From assembly GCA_030655315.1 (NCBI GenBank), contig JAURVT010000050.1, positions 1-64,000 of the forward strand: a stretch of DNA of 64,000 nt, in the 5' to 3' direction. The notes under the pieces are model-generated. The model was not told the DNA's origin, ran no database searches, and worked only from the letters and a program-made list of their open reading frames with translations. Shown here piece by piece: positions 1 through 7,732 of the stretch. The DNA is from Nocardioidaceae bacterium. Lineage in GTDB: Bacteria > Actinomycetota > Actinomycetes > Propionibacteriales > Nocardioidaceae. Each line of letters opens with the position of its first letter. Positions within the stretch are counted from its first letter, which is position 1. The position numbers and the translations under genes were made by a program.

Positions 1-79
1 TCAGCACCAGCGCGATGACGGACGCGGCGATGAACGCGACCGGGCGCTTGGTCGGTGGCGTGCTCGGTCCGGTGCTCAC
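1..79 (-). CDS. N-terminal fragment of a membrane protein (possibly DUF6286)
   Basis: Only the first 26 codons are in the window; the gene runs off its left edge. Translation starts at a GTG whose bases overlap the TGA of the upstream Asp23-type gene (GTGA), so the two are translationally coupled. The visible part is a short Ser/Thr/Pro-rich cytoplasmic stretch followed by a hydrophobic segment (AFIAASVIALVL) that looks like the first membrane helix. In actinobacterial Asp23 clusters this position is often held by a small DUF6286-type membrane protein; that identification is by context only. Confidence 0.55.
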   Translation of the reverse strand, partial: MSTGPSTPPTKRPVAFIAASVIALVL

Positions 80-501
80 TGGACCCTCCTTCGGGGGGTG
101 TCGTCCTCGGTCTGGGTGATCACGTGGACGGTGACGTCGACCCGCCGCACGTCCAGACCCGACAGGGTGGTGGTGCGGGCCGCGACGCCGTCGCGGACCT
201 GCTGGGCGATCCGCGCGGCCGGGGCGGGCCAGGTGACGGCGACGTCGAGGTCGATCCAGGCACGGTTGCGGTCGAGCCGGACCGACGCGCGCGGGTAGCC
301 ACGGCCGGTGGCCTTCTGCAGGGTCGAGGCGTTGCGGACGGTGCCCTCGACCTCGTCGGCGGCACGCTCGGCGATGTGCGTGACCGCCTTGGACCTCACG
401 TCCAGCGAGCCGCGCTCCTCGGGCGCCCGGTCGGCGCCGCCCGTCGCGTCGGAGAGGGCGAACGGCTCCGCCCGGGTCGCTGGGGCGGACGTGTCAGCCA
501 C
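76..501 (-). CDS. Asp23/Gls24 family envelope stress protein
   Basis: A 141-residue soluble protein with a GTG start. After a disordered, acidic/Ala-rich N-terminus, an Asp23-like core runs from about residue 35 to the end (VRSKAVTHIAERAADEVEG, then alternating strands such as ASVRLDRNRAWIDLDVAVTW and VRRVDVTVHVI). Asp23/Gls24 proteins act at the cell envelope, tethered by small membrane partners, and respond to alkaline or envelope stress. The start overlaps the stop of the preceding DUF2273-like gene by 8 bp, and the stop overlaps the next start, so the cluster is one operon. It is one of three Asp23-type proteins here. Family confident, exact role not. Confidence 0.8.
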   Translation of the reverse strand: MADTSAPATRAEPFALSDATGGADRAPEERGSLDVRSKAVTHIAERAADEVEGTVRNASTLQKATGRGYPRASVRLDRNRAWIDLDVAVTWPAPAARIAQQVRDGVAARTTTLSGLDVRRVDVTVHVITQTEDDTPRRRVQ

Positions 502-670
502 GACGGCCCCGCACGAGCTCGGTCACGTCCAGCTCACCGTCGATCTGACCACCGACGAGGTAGCCGACGGCGCCGAGGACGATGCCCAGCAGGAGGCCGG
601 TGAAGCCGCCCACGGCGATGGCGATGGCGAGGAGCAGTCCGGCGATGAGGCCGACGGTCGAGGTGGTCAT
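494..670 (-). CDS. small membrane protein, DUF2273-like
   Basis: A 58-residue protein. The ATG at 670 is chosen over a longer reading because an AGGAGA ribosome site lies 5-10 bases upstream. Residues 6-40 are almost wholly hydrophobic and Gly-rich (LIAGLLLAIAIAVGGFTGLL, then a second hydrophobic run), giving one long or two short membrane helices; the C-terminal tail is charged. DUF2273-type proteins accompany Asp23 proteins and are thought to anchor them at the membrane (AmaP-like role). It sits between two Asp23-type genes, which supports an anchoring role. The function is inferred from context. Confidence 0.7.
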   Translation of the reverse strand: MTTSTVGLIAGLLLAIAIAVGGFTGLLLGIVLGAVGYLVGGQIDGELDVTELVRGRRG

Positions 671-732
671 GGCGTTTCTCCTTGAGGGTGCTGCGAAGGG
701 TGTGGGGATGGGGGACCGAGGGGCGGACCGGC

Positions 733-1029
733 TCACGCCGGCGCGGCCACGTCCTCGACGGTGACGTCGACGCGACCGGTCACGTGGCGGGCCGCGGCGC
801 GGCGGACCGCGTCGGCCGTGTCGCCGACCGAGGCGTCCCAGGTGACGACGACGTGGACGTCGGCGTCGTCGCCGGACAGGCGGACCCCCTCGACCCGGCG
901 ACCGGGCAGGTAGGTCGCGACCTCGCCGAACGAGCCGGCGTGGAGGTCGGCCACCCCGGGCACCGAGCGCACGGCGTCGGCGACGACGTCGGCGCGCTCG
1001 GTGCTCAGCGGTGTCGGATCACTGGACAC
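733..1029 (-). CDS. short Asp23-like protein
   Basis: A 98-residue protein with a GTG start that overlaps the stop of the main Asp23 gene by 11 bp. It contains a reduced Asp23-like pattern: an N-terminal helix (ADVVADAVRSVPGVADLHAG), a strand pair carrying VRLSGDDADVHVVVTW, a helix (VGDTADAVRRAAARHV) and a final strand (GRVDVTVEDV). This matches the second half of the longer paralogues. It could form mixed complexes with them at the membrane. The assignment rests on position and strand-helix pattern rather than a clear motif, so it is less certain than for its neighbours. Confidence 0.65.
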   Translation of the reverse strand: MSSDPTPLSTERADVVADAVRSVPGVADLHAGSFGEVATYLPGRRVEGVRLSGDDADVHVVVTWDASVGDTADAVRRAAARHVTGRVDVTVEDVAAPA

Positions 1030-1495
1030 GGGTCTGGGGCGCCTCGTCCTCGTGGTCGTCGTCCGAGCCGTCGTCGAGGTTCACGTCGTTCACGGTGATG
1101 TTGACCTCGGTGACCTGCAGGCCCGTCATGCGCTCGACGGCGCTGATCACGTTGCGACGCACACCGGCCGACAGGTCGGCGATCGAGACGCCGTACTCGG
1201 CGACGAGCTGCACGTCGACGGCGGCCTGGCGCTCGCCGACCTCGACCGACACGCCCTGGCTGTGGTTCGTCGACGAACCGGGGATGCGCTCACGCAGCGC
1301 ACCGACCGCACGGGCGGCGCCGCCACCCACGGCGTAGACACCGGAGACCTCGCGGGTCGCGATGCCGGCGATCTTCGAGACCACGGTGTCGGCGATCGTG
1401 GTGCGACCCTGCTCGGTGACCAGGGGACCGTCGGTCTTGGGGGCGACCTCGGTGGAGGTGCTGGTGGTGGCGGGCTTGCTGGAGGTGTCGGCCAT
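1019..1495 (-). CDS. Asp23/Gls24 family envelope stress protein (first gene of cluster)
   Basis: A 158-residue protein starting at the ATG at 1495 (MADTSSKPATTST), with AAAGG about 10 bases upstream; an upstream GTG would add residues with no family resemblance. The N-terminal 30 residues are disordered. The Asp23 core follows: GRTTIADTVVSKIAGIATRE, VYAVGGG, the strand VSVEVGERQAAVDVQLVAEY, a helix VRRNVISAVERMTG and the strand LQVTEVNITVNDVNL. The tail is very acidic (DDGSDDDHEDEAP). It is the best family match of the three and leads the operon. Transcription probably starts in 1496-1712, which it shares with a divergent gene. Confidence 0.88.
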   Translation of the reverse strand: MADTSSKPATTSTSTEVAPKTDGPLVTEQGRTTIADTVVSKIAGIATREVSGVYAVGGGAARAVGALRERIPGSSTNHSQGVSVEVGERQAAVDVQLVAEYGVSIADLSAGVRRNVISAVERMTGLQVTEVNITVNDVNLDDGSDDDHEDEAPQTRVQ

Positions 1496-1712
1496 GGGTG
1501 TGGACCTTTCGTGTCGGTGCTGCACGGTCTGTCGGTGATTGGTCGTCGCCCGCCGGTGGATCGTCACGCATGAGCGACGTGACCTGCGTCACGTCATCTT
1601 CGCGGGTCCCGGCGGGCTCGTCCCCAGCGTCACCCGTCCGAGTGGTAGTTGCTTGTTCAACCGGTCGTATCTCCCGAAACGTCCGGGTCGTCCTGCCTGG
1701 GAGGATGGGGAC

Positions 1713-2075
1713 ATGGTGGGACGAGGGCGACGGTCCGCCCGGTTGCTGGTGCACACGGCGGACGGCATGCCGGTGCACGACGCGGACGGGGGCCGGGTGA
1801 CGGCGAGCCGTCGCGAGGTCGTGGCCGCGGTCCGGACCCGCCTCGCCGCGACCGGCACGCCCCCCGGTCTGGTCGACGTCGTGGTCGAGGACGGCCGTCT
1901 CGTCGCGGTGGGCGCCCAGGTGGCCTGCCCGTGGGGGGTGGACCTGCGCCGCGCGGGTGAGGACGCCCGTGCCGAGGTGCTCGAGGCGCTGCTGGGCGTG
2001 CTGGGCCGCGACCCGGACTTCGACCACGACCGCGGCGTCCGCGTGCAGGTGTCCGACGTGTCCGTGCCCGACTGA
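1713..2075 (+). CDS. hypothetical protein, 120 aa
   Basis: The ATG at 1713 is preceded by GGGAGGATGGGG, a good ribosome site. The protein begins with basic residues ([11 protein letters not shown]), has no signal peptide or membrane segment, and ends in [12 protein letters not shown]. Its strand-helix-strand arrangement ([41 protein letters not shown]) recalls an Asp23-like fold and it is divergent from the Asp23 cluster, so a distant relationship is possible. I do not recognise the family. Confidence 0.6.
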   Translation: MVGRGRRSARLLVHTADGMPVHDADGGRVTASRREVVAAVRTRLAATGTPPGLVDVVVEDGRLVAVGAQVACPWGVDLRRAGEDARAEVLEALLGVLGRDPDFDHDRGVRVQVSDVSVPD

Positions 2076-2109
2076 CGCCCCTCCGGTCGCGGAGGGGTTG
2101 ACTGGCCCG

Positions 2110-3012
2110 GTGAGCCTTTCCGGACCGCGCCCCGCCGCGCGCCGACCCAGCGCGGACGGTGCGATGCTCGCGCTGGCGTCGATGACGAGCGTGCAGCTGG
2201 GCCTGGCCGCGGCCGTCGGGATCAGCGCGCAGATCGGGGCCGACGGGGCCGCCTGGATCCGGCTCGCCTGGGCAGGGGTGCTGATGGCCGTCATCGTGCG
2301 GCCCCGTCCGTCGCACTTCACGCGGCGGGCGTTCCTCGCCTGCGTCGCGCTGGGCTGCGTCACGGCGGCGGTCACCGTGCTGTTCATGCAGGCCGTCACG
2401 CGGCTGCCGCTCGGCACGGCCAGCGCGCTCGAGTTCCTCGGGCCGCTGTCGGTCGCCGTGCTGCGCGGGCGGGGGCGGACGCTCCGGTGGCCGGGGGTCG
2501 CGGCGGTCGGGGTGGTGCTGCTCACCGAGCCGTGGAGCGGCGGGACCGACCCGGTCGGCGTCGCCTACGCCCTGGCGGCGGCGTGCTGCTGGGCCGCGTA
2601 CATCCTGCTGACCCAGCGGGTGGGCGACGAGGTGAGCGGCGTGCGTGGGCTGGGCGTCTCGATGCCCGTCGCCGGCGTCGTGGCGACGCTGGTCGTCGGC
2701 CCCGGGACGTTCGACGACCTCACCTGGCCGCTGGTGGTCGCGGGGCTCGGCATCGCGGTGCTGCTGCCGCTGGTCCCGTTCACCCTGGAGATGCTCGCCC
2801 TGCGACGGCTGACCACCGCCGCCTTCGGCACGCTGATGAGCCTCGAGCCCGCGATCGCCCTCCTGGTGGGCCTGGTCGTGCTCGGTCAGGTTCCGGACCT
2901 GCTGCCCGTCGTCGGCCTGGTGCTCGTGGTCGCCGCCGGCATCGGGGCCGAGCGGACCGGCGGGCGTGACGACGCCGCCACGCCCGGAGATCGTGAAGAC
3001 CTCACATCGTGA
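2110..3012 (+). CDS. EamA/RhtA-type drug-metabolite exporter
   Basis: A 300-residue integral membrane protein of the EamA (DMT) superfamily, the usual size for RhtA-like threonine/homoserine exporters. The GTG at 2110 is the likely start, with GGAGGGG about 13 bases upstream. About ten hydrophobic helices form two repeats; diagnostic stretches are [20 protein letters not shown] in the first half and [20 protein letters not shown] in the second, the EamA signature seen in RhtA. The following gene encodes a MarR repressor, and the stop codon lies inside its predicted operator, so the exporter may belong to that regulon. Substrate unknown. Confidence 0.88.
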   Translation: MSLSGPRPAARRPSADGAMLALASMTSVQLGLAAAVGISAQIGADGAAWIRLAWAGVLMAVIVRPRPSHFTRRAFLACVALGCVTAAVTVLFMQAVTRLPLGTASALEFLGPLSVAVLRGRGRTLRWPGVAAVGVVLLTEPWSGGTDPVGVAYALAAACCWAAYILLTQRVGDEVSGVRGLGVSMPVAGVVATLVVGPGTFDDLTWPLVVAGLGIAVLLPLVPFTLEMLALRRLTTAAFGTLMSLEPAIALLVGLVVLGQVPDLLPVVGLVLVVAAGIGAERTGGRDDAATPGDREDLTS

Positions 3013-3014
3013 GG
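3000..3014. promoter_or_regulatory. palindromic operator, probably for the MarR protein
   Basis: CCTCACATCGTGAGG is a perfect 6-bp inverted repeat with a 3-bp spacer, 12 bp before the MarR start codon. It contains the stop codon of the upstream exporter. Short palindromes at this position are typical MarR autoregulation sites. Binding is inferred. Confidence 0.6.
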
Positions 3015-3026
3015 TAGGCTCACGAC

Positions 3027-3482
3027 ATGGACGGCGACCGGACCCGCGCGCTCGACCAGCTGCTCGAGCTCACCGTCCTGCTCGGCCAGGACATGGCGGT
3101 CGGGCTCGCCCGTGACGGCCTCACCGAGTCGCGGGCGCACCTGCTCTGGGTGCTCGACGCGAGCGGGCCGTGCCCGCAGCGCCACCTCGCCGACGCCCTC
3201 GGCGTCACGGCCCGCACCGTGACGGGACTCGTCGACGGCCTCGTCGACACCGGGTTCGTCACCCGTGAGACGCACCCGACCGATCGGCGCGCCACGCTCG
3301 TCACGCCGACGCCGCGGGGGCTCGCGGCCGTCGCGTCGCTGAGGGCAGGGCAGGCCGAGCTGGTCGGGCAGCTGTTCGGCGACGTGCCCGAGGCCGAGGT
3401 CGCGGCGCTGGTGGGCACCATGGACGGAGTCCTCGACCGGCTCCGCGCGGCGATCGCCGCCGAGGCCGGAGGATCACGATGA
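3027..3482 (+). CDS. MarR family transcriptional regulator
   Basis: A 151-residue winged-helix regulator with an ATG start. The DNA-binding region spans about residues 45-105: PCPQRHLADALGVTARTVTG (helix-turn-helix) followed by VDGLVDTGFVTRETHPTDRR, the MarR wing with its D-x-R-R motif. Flanking helices form the dimer interface. MarR proteins usually repress their own promoter and a neighbouring efflux gene, and release DNA on binding small phenolic or hydrophobic ligands. The stop overlaps the next gene (ATGA), so the two are co-translated. Confidence 0.92.
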   Translation: MDGDRTRALDQLLELTVLLGQDMAVGLARDGLTESRAHLLWVLDASGPCPQRHLADALGVTARTVTGLVDGLVDTGFVTRETHPTDRRATLVTPTPRGLAAVASLRAGQAELVGQLFGDVPEAEVAALVGTMDGVLDRLRAAIAAEAGGSR

Positions 3483-4114
3483 CCACCACCGACGCCGGCC
3501 GTCGCACCTCGTGGCGCGCGACCGCCTGGCACGTCGTCCGGCTCGAGGTCGGCATGTACGTCAGCCTCGCCCGGTGGGCCGCGCGGCGCCCGAGCCTCGG
3601 GGCGCCGGGGTCGCAGGTGCACGGGTACGCGCGGCTCGTGACGCCGATGCTCTGGCTCTTCGTGTTCGCGTCGGCCGTCGAGGTCGTCGTGCTCGACCTG
3701 CTGCTGCCCTGGATGGTGGTCCGCGTCGTCGCGCTGGTGCTCGGCATCTGGGGGGTGGTCTGGATGCTCGGGATGATCGCGTCGTACCGGGTGTTCCCGC
3801 ACCTGCTCGAGCCCGACCGCCTGCGCGTGCGCTGTGGCGCGCTGGTCGACGTCGTCCTGCCGTGGTCGGCGATCGCGTCGGTGGGCAGCGGTGACACGTC
3901 GCTCGAGAGCAGCATGCGCACGATGCAGGTCGACGACCTCGACGACGGCACCCGGTTGAGCGTCGGCGTGGGCGGCCGGGTCAACGTCCAGCTCACGCTG
4001 CGCGAGCCGGTCACCGTCTCGACGCCCCGGGGCTCGCTCGTCGTCACCCGGGTGAGCCTGTGGGCCGACGACCCGCGCGACCTCGTCCGCGACGTGCGCG
4101 CGCGCCTCCGCTGA
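3479..4114 (+). CDS. hypothetical membrane protein
   Basis: A 211-residue protein coupled to the MarR gene by an ATGA overlap. Two closely spaced hydrophobic helices lie near residues 58-105 (LWLFVFASAVEVVVLDLLLP and VVRVVALVLGIWGVVWMLGM). The C-terminal 110 residues look soluble and beta-rich (LRVRCGALVDVVLPWSAIAS, VNVQLTLREPVTV), like a PH-type domain next to membrane helices. No enzyme motif is visible. Context suggests MarR control. Family not recognised with confidence. Confidence 0.7.
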   Translation: MTTTDAGRRTSWRATAWHVVRLEVGMYVSLARWAARRPSLGAPGSQVHGYARLVTPMLWLFVFASAVEVVVLDLLLPWMVVRVVALVLGIWGVVWMLGMIASYRVFPHLLEPDRLRVRCGALVDVVLPWSAIASVGSGDTSLESSMRTMQVDDLDDGTRLSVGVGGRVNVQLTLREPVTVSTPRGSLVVTRVSLWADDPRDLVRDVRARLR

Positions 4115-4121
4115 GCGGGGC

Positions 4122-4820
4122 TCAGACCTCGAGCGTCGTCTCGCCGCCGAGCACCCGGCGGACCACGGGGCCCGGCGGGTCGTCGAGCAGCGTGGCCGCG
4201 ACGAAGTCGGCCGCGAGGCCGTCGAACACCCCTCCGCGACCCAGCATCGCGTGCTTGCCACCGCGCACGCCGACGAACCCGACGTCGGTCGTGCGGGCGA
4301 GGCGCGTCGCGACCCGGCGGGCGGTGACGGGCGAGGCGATCCGGTCCTCGTCGCCGTGCACGAACAGGACGCGGCGGCCGGACAGGTCGCGGTCACCGTC
4401 GCTCTCGTAGAGCCAGGGCGCCATCGCGACCACCGACCGCACGGGCGCCGCATCGCCGGCGAGCAGTGCCGCACGGCCTCCGAGGGAGTGGCCGACGAGG
4501 GCGACCGGGAGGTCGGGACCGAAGCGCTCGCCGACCTGCTCGACGGCCCAGCGGACGTCGTCGACCGGCGTGCGGTTCGAGTCCCACCCGCGGGCGGAGT
4601 TCAGCAGCCGCAGCACGGCCAGCCGGCCACGTCCTGCACGCGCGACGCGCAGTGCCACCGGGACCATCCGAAGGACCGACGGCTGCGTCGCGCTCACCGC
4701 GGTGCGATCGGGGCGGCCCGCCCCGCCGTGCAGGACCAGGACGACGCCGCGGGGGTGGCGGGGCGAGCGGGTGCTGACCAGTCGCGCGGCGGGAGGGCCG
4801 TCGGTACGTGCGTCGGGCAT
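4122..4820 (-). CDS. alpha/beta hydrolase
   Basis: A 232-residue soluble hydrolase starting at the ATG at 4820. The nucleophile elbow is GHSLGG (Ser near residue 119), followed by an acid-bearing strand (RRVLFVHGDEDRIASP) and a His in GGKHAMLGRGG. An early LVLHGGAG strand and oxyanion loop are also present. The length and the VHGDED motif resemble dienelactone-hydrolase or small-serine-esterase types. It is convergent with the upstream membrane gene and its 3' end lies only 7 bp away. Substrate unknown. Confidence 0.85.
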   Translation of the reverse strand: MPDARTDGPPAARLVSTRSPRHPRGVVLVLHGGAGRPDRTAVSATQPSVLRMVPVALRVARAGRGRLAVLRLLNSARGWDSNRTPVDDVRWAVEQVGERFGPDLPVALVGHSLGGRAALLAGDAAPVRSVVAMAPWLYESDGDRDLSGRRVLFVHGDEDRIASPVTARRVATRLARTTDVGFVGVRGGKHAMLGRGGVFDGLAADFVAATLLDDPPGPVVRRVLGGETTLEV

Positions 4821-4943
4821 GGGCGCCAGTCTCGTGCCGCCGGAGCCGCCCCGCTGATCGACCCGATCACGACCGGACGTCCTGACAAAGTACGATGGTC
4901 CTCGGTCCCGCTGGGGGACCGAACCGCTCCTCGAAGGTGTCTC

Positions 4944-5111
4944 GTGACCTCCCTGCTGATCGTCCTCCTGGTCGTCGCCGTCCTCGCCGCGCTCACCGCG
5001 CCGGCCGTCCTCGTCGGCCGCCACCGCCGCCCCGCCCCCTGGTCGGCGCAGGACCGCATCGGCGTCGCCCCCGACGCCTTCGACGACGACCGCGCCGCGC
5101 ACGCCGGCTGA
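4944..5111 (+). CDS. small single-pass membrane protein, 55 aa
   Basis: The GTG at 4944 follows GAAGG. The protein has one N-terminal membrane helix (LLIVLLVVAVLAALTAPAVL, residues 4-23), then a basic stretch (GRHRRPAPW) and a short soluble tail. A cytoplasmic positive patch after the helix predicts an N-out orientation. No family recognised. It is likely real because of the ribosome site, the clean hydrophobic segment and its lack of overlap with other genes. Confidence 0.55.
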   Translation: MTSLLIVLLVVAVLAALTAPAVLVGRHRRPAPWSAQDRIGVAPDAFDDDRAAHAG

Positions 5112-5508
5112 CCCTCTCCTGGCTCTTCCTCCTGACCGGCCCTGTCGAGGGGTGGGGTTCCTGCCCGGACCTTCCCGCCCTGGTCGGCGGGGGAGTGCGC
5201 GGCGAGGTCTCGGTCTGCGAGACGAACCGCCTGTTTGTCGGAGCTGACCGTGGCAGACGGCGCGAAGCACTGCCCTGGGCGGGGTGGCCGGCCCCGCCAT
5301 GGGCCGGGGCTCAGCCCGGACCTTCCCGCCGTGAGGGGCGGGGAAGTGCGCAGCGAGGACGGCGGGTGGGTCTGCCCGCGTCGAAGCGCGGGTCGGTGTC
5401 TCGGTCTGCGAGACGAACCGCCTCGGCGTCGGAGCTGACCGTGGCAAACCGCGCGAAACACGGCATATTCACCACGGTCAGCGCCTGCTTGCCACGGTCG
5501 CTGTGACT

Positions 5509-5879
5509 GGTGGGGCTGTGGGGACCGGCCGTCTCACCTGACGAGATCCCGCCCCGTGAGGCCTGCTCCCGACCGCGGCCGCCGCCCGCTCCGTCCTCGC
5601 TGCGCCTTTGGCCGACCATTGCGGCGAGCGCGACCGGCGGCCACCGTCGCGCTCGGGTGGCCGGCCCCGCCATGGGTCGGGGCTCAGCCCGGACCCCCGG
5701 CCATCGGCGGCGGGGAAGTGCGCAGCGAGGACGGCGGGTGGGGCTGCTGGCTCTAGGTGCGGGCCTGCGTCTCGGTCTGCGAGACGAACCACCCGTCCGC
5801 CAGAGCTGACCGTGCCAAACAGCACGCAACACGGCATATTCACCACGGTCGGCGCCTGTTTGCCACGGTCGCTGTGACT
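5509..5879. repeat. 371-bp repeat unit, copy A
   Basis: A full unit ending in CTGTGACT. In order it holds a CTCACCTGACGAGATCCCGC segment, a GC-rich middle (CCGGCCCCGCCATGGGTCGG), a GGGGAAGTGCGCAGCGAGGA segment, the short palindrome TCTCGGTCTGCGAGA and a 63-bp inverted-repeat core. Confidence 0.8.
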
Positions 5880-6250
5880 CGTGGGGTTGTCGGGATCCGC
5901 CGTCTCACCTGACGAGATCCCGCCCCATGAGGTCTGCTCCCGACCGCGGCCGCCGCCCGCTCCGTCCTCGCTGCGTCCTTGGCCGACCATCACGGCGAGC
6001 GCGACCGGCGGCCACCGTCGCGCTCGGGTGGCCGGCCCCCGCCATGGGTCGGGTCTCAGCCCGGCCCCCCGCCATGGGGGGCGGGGAAGTGCGCAGCGAG
6101 GACGGCGGGTGGGGCTGCTGGCTGTCAGGTGCGGCCACCGTCTCGGTCTGCGAGACGAACCGCCTTACCGCTGAAGCTGACCGTGGCAAACAGCGCGAAA
6201 CACGGCATATTCACCACGGTCAGCGCCTGTTTGCCACGGTCGCTGTGACT
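5880..6250. repeat. 371-bp repeat unit, copy B
   Basis: The second full unit, directly adjoining copy A and in the same order and orientation, also ending in CTGTGACT. It differs from copy A by scattered point changes and small compensating insertions or deletions in the GC-rich middle. Confidence 0.8.
6179..6241. repeat. 63-bp inverted-repeat core of repeat unit (also at 5437-5499 and 5808-5870)
   Basis: The left arm GACCGTGGCAAACAGCGC and right arm GCGCCTGTTTGCCACGGTC are inverted repeats around an AT-richer centre (CACGGCATATTCACCACGG). The same structure sits at the end of each 371-bp unit, 371 bp apart. It could form a strong RNA hairpin or DNA cruciform. Function unknown. Confidence 0.75.
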
Positions 6251-6388
6251 CGTGGGGCTGTCGAGATCCGCTGTCTCACCCGTCGAGACCGAGCCCGCGC
6301 CGACCTCGCTGCGCTCTTCCCCACCTACCCGGCAGTGGCCGGCTGGTCCGCGCGGCGCACCCCCTCAGGCCCGCACCGAGGGTTGGGC

Positions 6389-6649
6389 TCAGGACCCGTC
6401 GTCGAAGGCCTGGCGCAGCCGCTCGCGGGCGCAGCGCTCGGTGAGCTCTGGACGGTCCGCGGGCGGCACCGAGGAGAGGTCGAGCGCGCACTGGCGGACG
6501 GTCGTGGTGATCTCGGTGGTGGTGAACCGGTCACCGAGCTCGACGACGAGGCGTCGCACGGTGTCGTCGAGATGGCCGGAGGAGCGCTCGAAGTCGGCGC
6601 GGGCGCCGTCGTGCTCATCCCTGCTGTCCTGCGTGTCCTGGGTGTCCAT
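6389..6649 (-). CDS. three-helix bundle domain protein, 86 aa
   Basis: The ATG at 6649 gives an 86-residue acidic protein. After a hydrophilic N-terminus (MDTQDTQDSRDEHDG) the rest is helical with the pattern DTVRRLVVELGDRF, ITTTVRQCALDL and LTERCARERLRQAF. This resembles the three-helix bundle dimerisation domain found alone, or fused to arsenate-reductase-like proteins, in actinobacteria. No catalytic residues are apparent. It is divergent from the downstream SDR gene and is the first gene after the tandem repeat block. Confidence 0.6.
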   Translation of the reverse strand: MDTQDTQDSRDEHDGARADFERSSGHLDDTVRRLVVELGDRFTTTEITTTVRQCALDLSSVPPADRPELTERCARERLRQAFDDGS

Positions 6650-6883
6650 CCGGCTCTCTGCCTCACGGTCTCGCCGCCCGGCCAGGTGCCGGGCAGGGGG
6701 AGGTGGACGGCTCCGGGTCGAACCGTGGTCCACGATACCCACCCCGGTGGGCGGACCTACGCGCTTCGTCGTGCCGAACGGCCGAGGCTGCCTACCGTGG
6801 AAGAGGTCCGACCTCCTGCCACAGATGGGCCCCGGCGTGAGCCACCTCCCCGCCACCTCCACCGCAGCGGACGCCCGCTCGTG

Positions 6884-7729
6884 ATGCCCGTCCACGCCGA
6901 CGGCCCGCGGGTCGTCCTGGTCACCGGTGCCACGAGCGGAATCGGCCGCGCCACGGCCGGGCTGAGCGCGGCGGCTGGCGACCACGTCGTCCTGCTCGCC
7001 CGCCGGGCCGAGGTGCTCGAGGAGGTCGCCCGCGAGTGCGACGAGCTCGGCGCCGCGAGCACCACCGTCTGCGTCGCCGACGTGGCGGAGGACGTCGAGG
7101 TCGAGAAGGCCGTCGCCGAGGCGGTCGACGCGCACGGACGGATCGACGCGGTGGTCCACGCCGCCGGGGTGGCGGCCTACGGTCGCGCCGAGGAGGTGCC
7201 GGCCGACGTCTTCGAGGCGGTCGTCCGCACCAACCTGATCGGCTCGGTCAACGTGGTCCGCCACGTCCTGCCCCTGATGCGTGAGCGAGACCACGGCACC
7301 GTGGTGCTCGTCGGGTCGGTGATCGGCCACATCGCCGTGCCGTCGATGACCCCGTACGCAGTGAGCAAGTGGGGCGTCCGCTCGCTGGCCCGCCAGCTCC
7401 AGATCGAGAACCGCGACCGTCCCGGCGTCCACGTCGCGTACGTGGTGCCCGGCGGGGTCGACACCGACATCTACGAGAAGGCCGCGAACTACTCCGGCAG
7501 CCCCGGTCGCGCGCCGCTGCCCGTCTCGGTGGGCGTGGTCGCCCGCGCGACGATGCGCCAGCTGGACCGGCCGCGACGCGCGGTGCAGGTCGGGGTGGCC
7601 AACAACGTGCTGCGGCTGGCGTTCACCGTCGCGCCGTCGCTCTTCGACCTGCTGGTGGGCCCGCTGTTCCGCGCAGGCGCCACCGACCAGCGGGCCGACG
7701 TGGAAGCCGGCGCCGGCAACGTCCTCTGA
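6884..7729 (+). CDS. short-chain dehydrogenase/reductase
   Basis: A 281-residue classical SDR starting at the ATG at 6884. The cofactor motif is TGATSGIG (residues 14-21), followed by the basic LLARR at the end of the second strand, which favours NADP(H). The catalytic Ser lies in VLVGSVIG and the Tyr-Lys pair in YAVSK; the substrate loop follows PGGVDTD. The C-terminal 40 residues carry a hydrophobic stretch (VLRLAFTVAPSLFDLLVGPL), so it may associate with the membrane. It is convergent with mycothione reductase, with only 3 bp between stops. Substrate unknown. Confidence 0.9.
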   Translation: MPVHADGPRVVLVTGATSGIGRATAGLSAAAGDHVVLLARRAEVLEEVARECDELGAASTTVCVADVAEDVEVEKAVAEAVDAHGRIDAVVHAAGVAAYGRAEEVPADVFEAVVRTNLIGSVNVVRHVLPLMRERDHGTVVLVGSVIGHIAVPSMTPYAVSKWGVRSLARQLQIENRDRPGVHVAYVVPGGVDTDIYEKAANYSGSPGRAPLPVSVGVVARATMRQLDRPRRAVQVGVANNVLRLAFTVAPSLFDLLVGPLFRAGATDQRADVEAGAGNVL

Positions 7730-7732
7730 GCC

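Larger units (their letters stand above)
5150..6260. repeat. tandem repeat block with 371-bp period
   Basis: The 1.28-kb stretch between the gene ends at 5111 and 6389 has no convincing gene. Landmarks recur at exact spacing: ACGGCATATTCACCACGGTC starts near 5460, 5831 and 6202 (371 bp apart), and GTCTCGGTCTGCGAGACGAA starts at 5398, 5769 and 6140, with an extra copy at 5207 only 191 bp earlier. Two full units lie at 5509-5879 and 5880-6250, preceded by a full-to-partial divergent copy and a truncated one. Open frames through the block change with each unit and look like shadows. The units differ by scattered substitutions, so the array is not very recent. Confidence 0.85.

Noticed and set aside
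4565-4600. GGTTCGAGTCCCACCC looks like a tRNA T-arm
   Set aside because: It lies inside the hydrolase gene, the stem does not pair well, and no acceptor, D or anticodon arm is present around it.
5235-6248. Several 60-190-codon open frames on both strands of the tandem repeat block
   Set aside because: They track the repeat period, change frame from unit to unit, lack ribosome sites and have Arg/Pro-rich compositions typical of non-coding frames in GC-rich DNA.
5150-6260. Repeat block as a CRISPR array
   Set aside because: The period is 371 bp, there are no short direct repeats with unique spacers and no cas genes.
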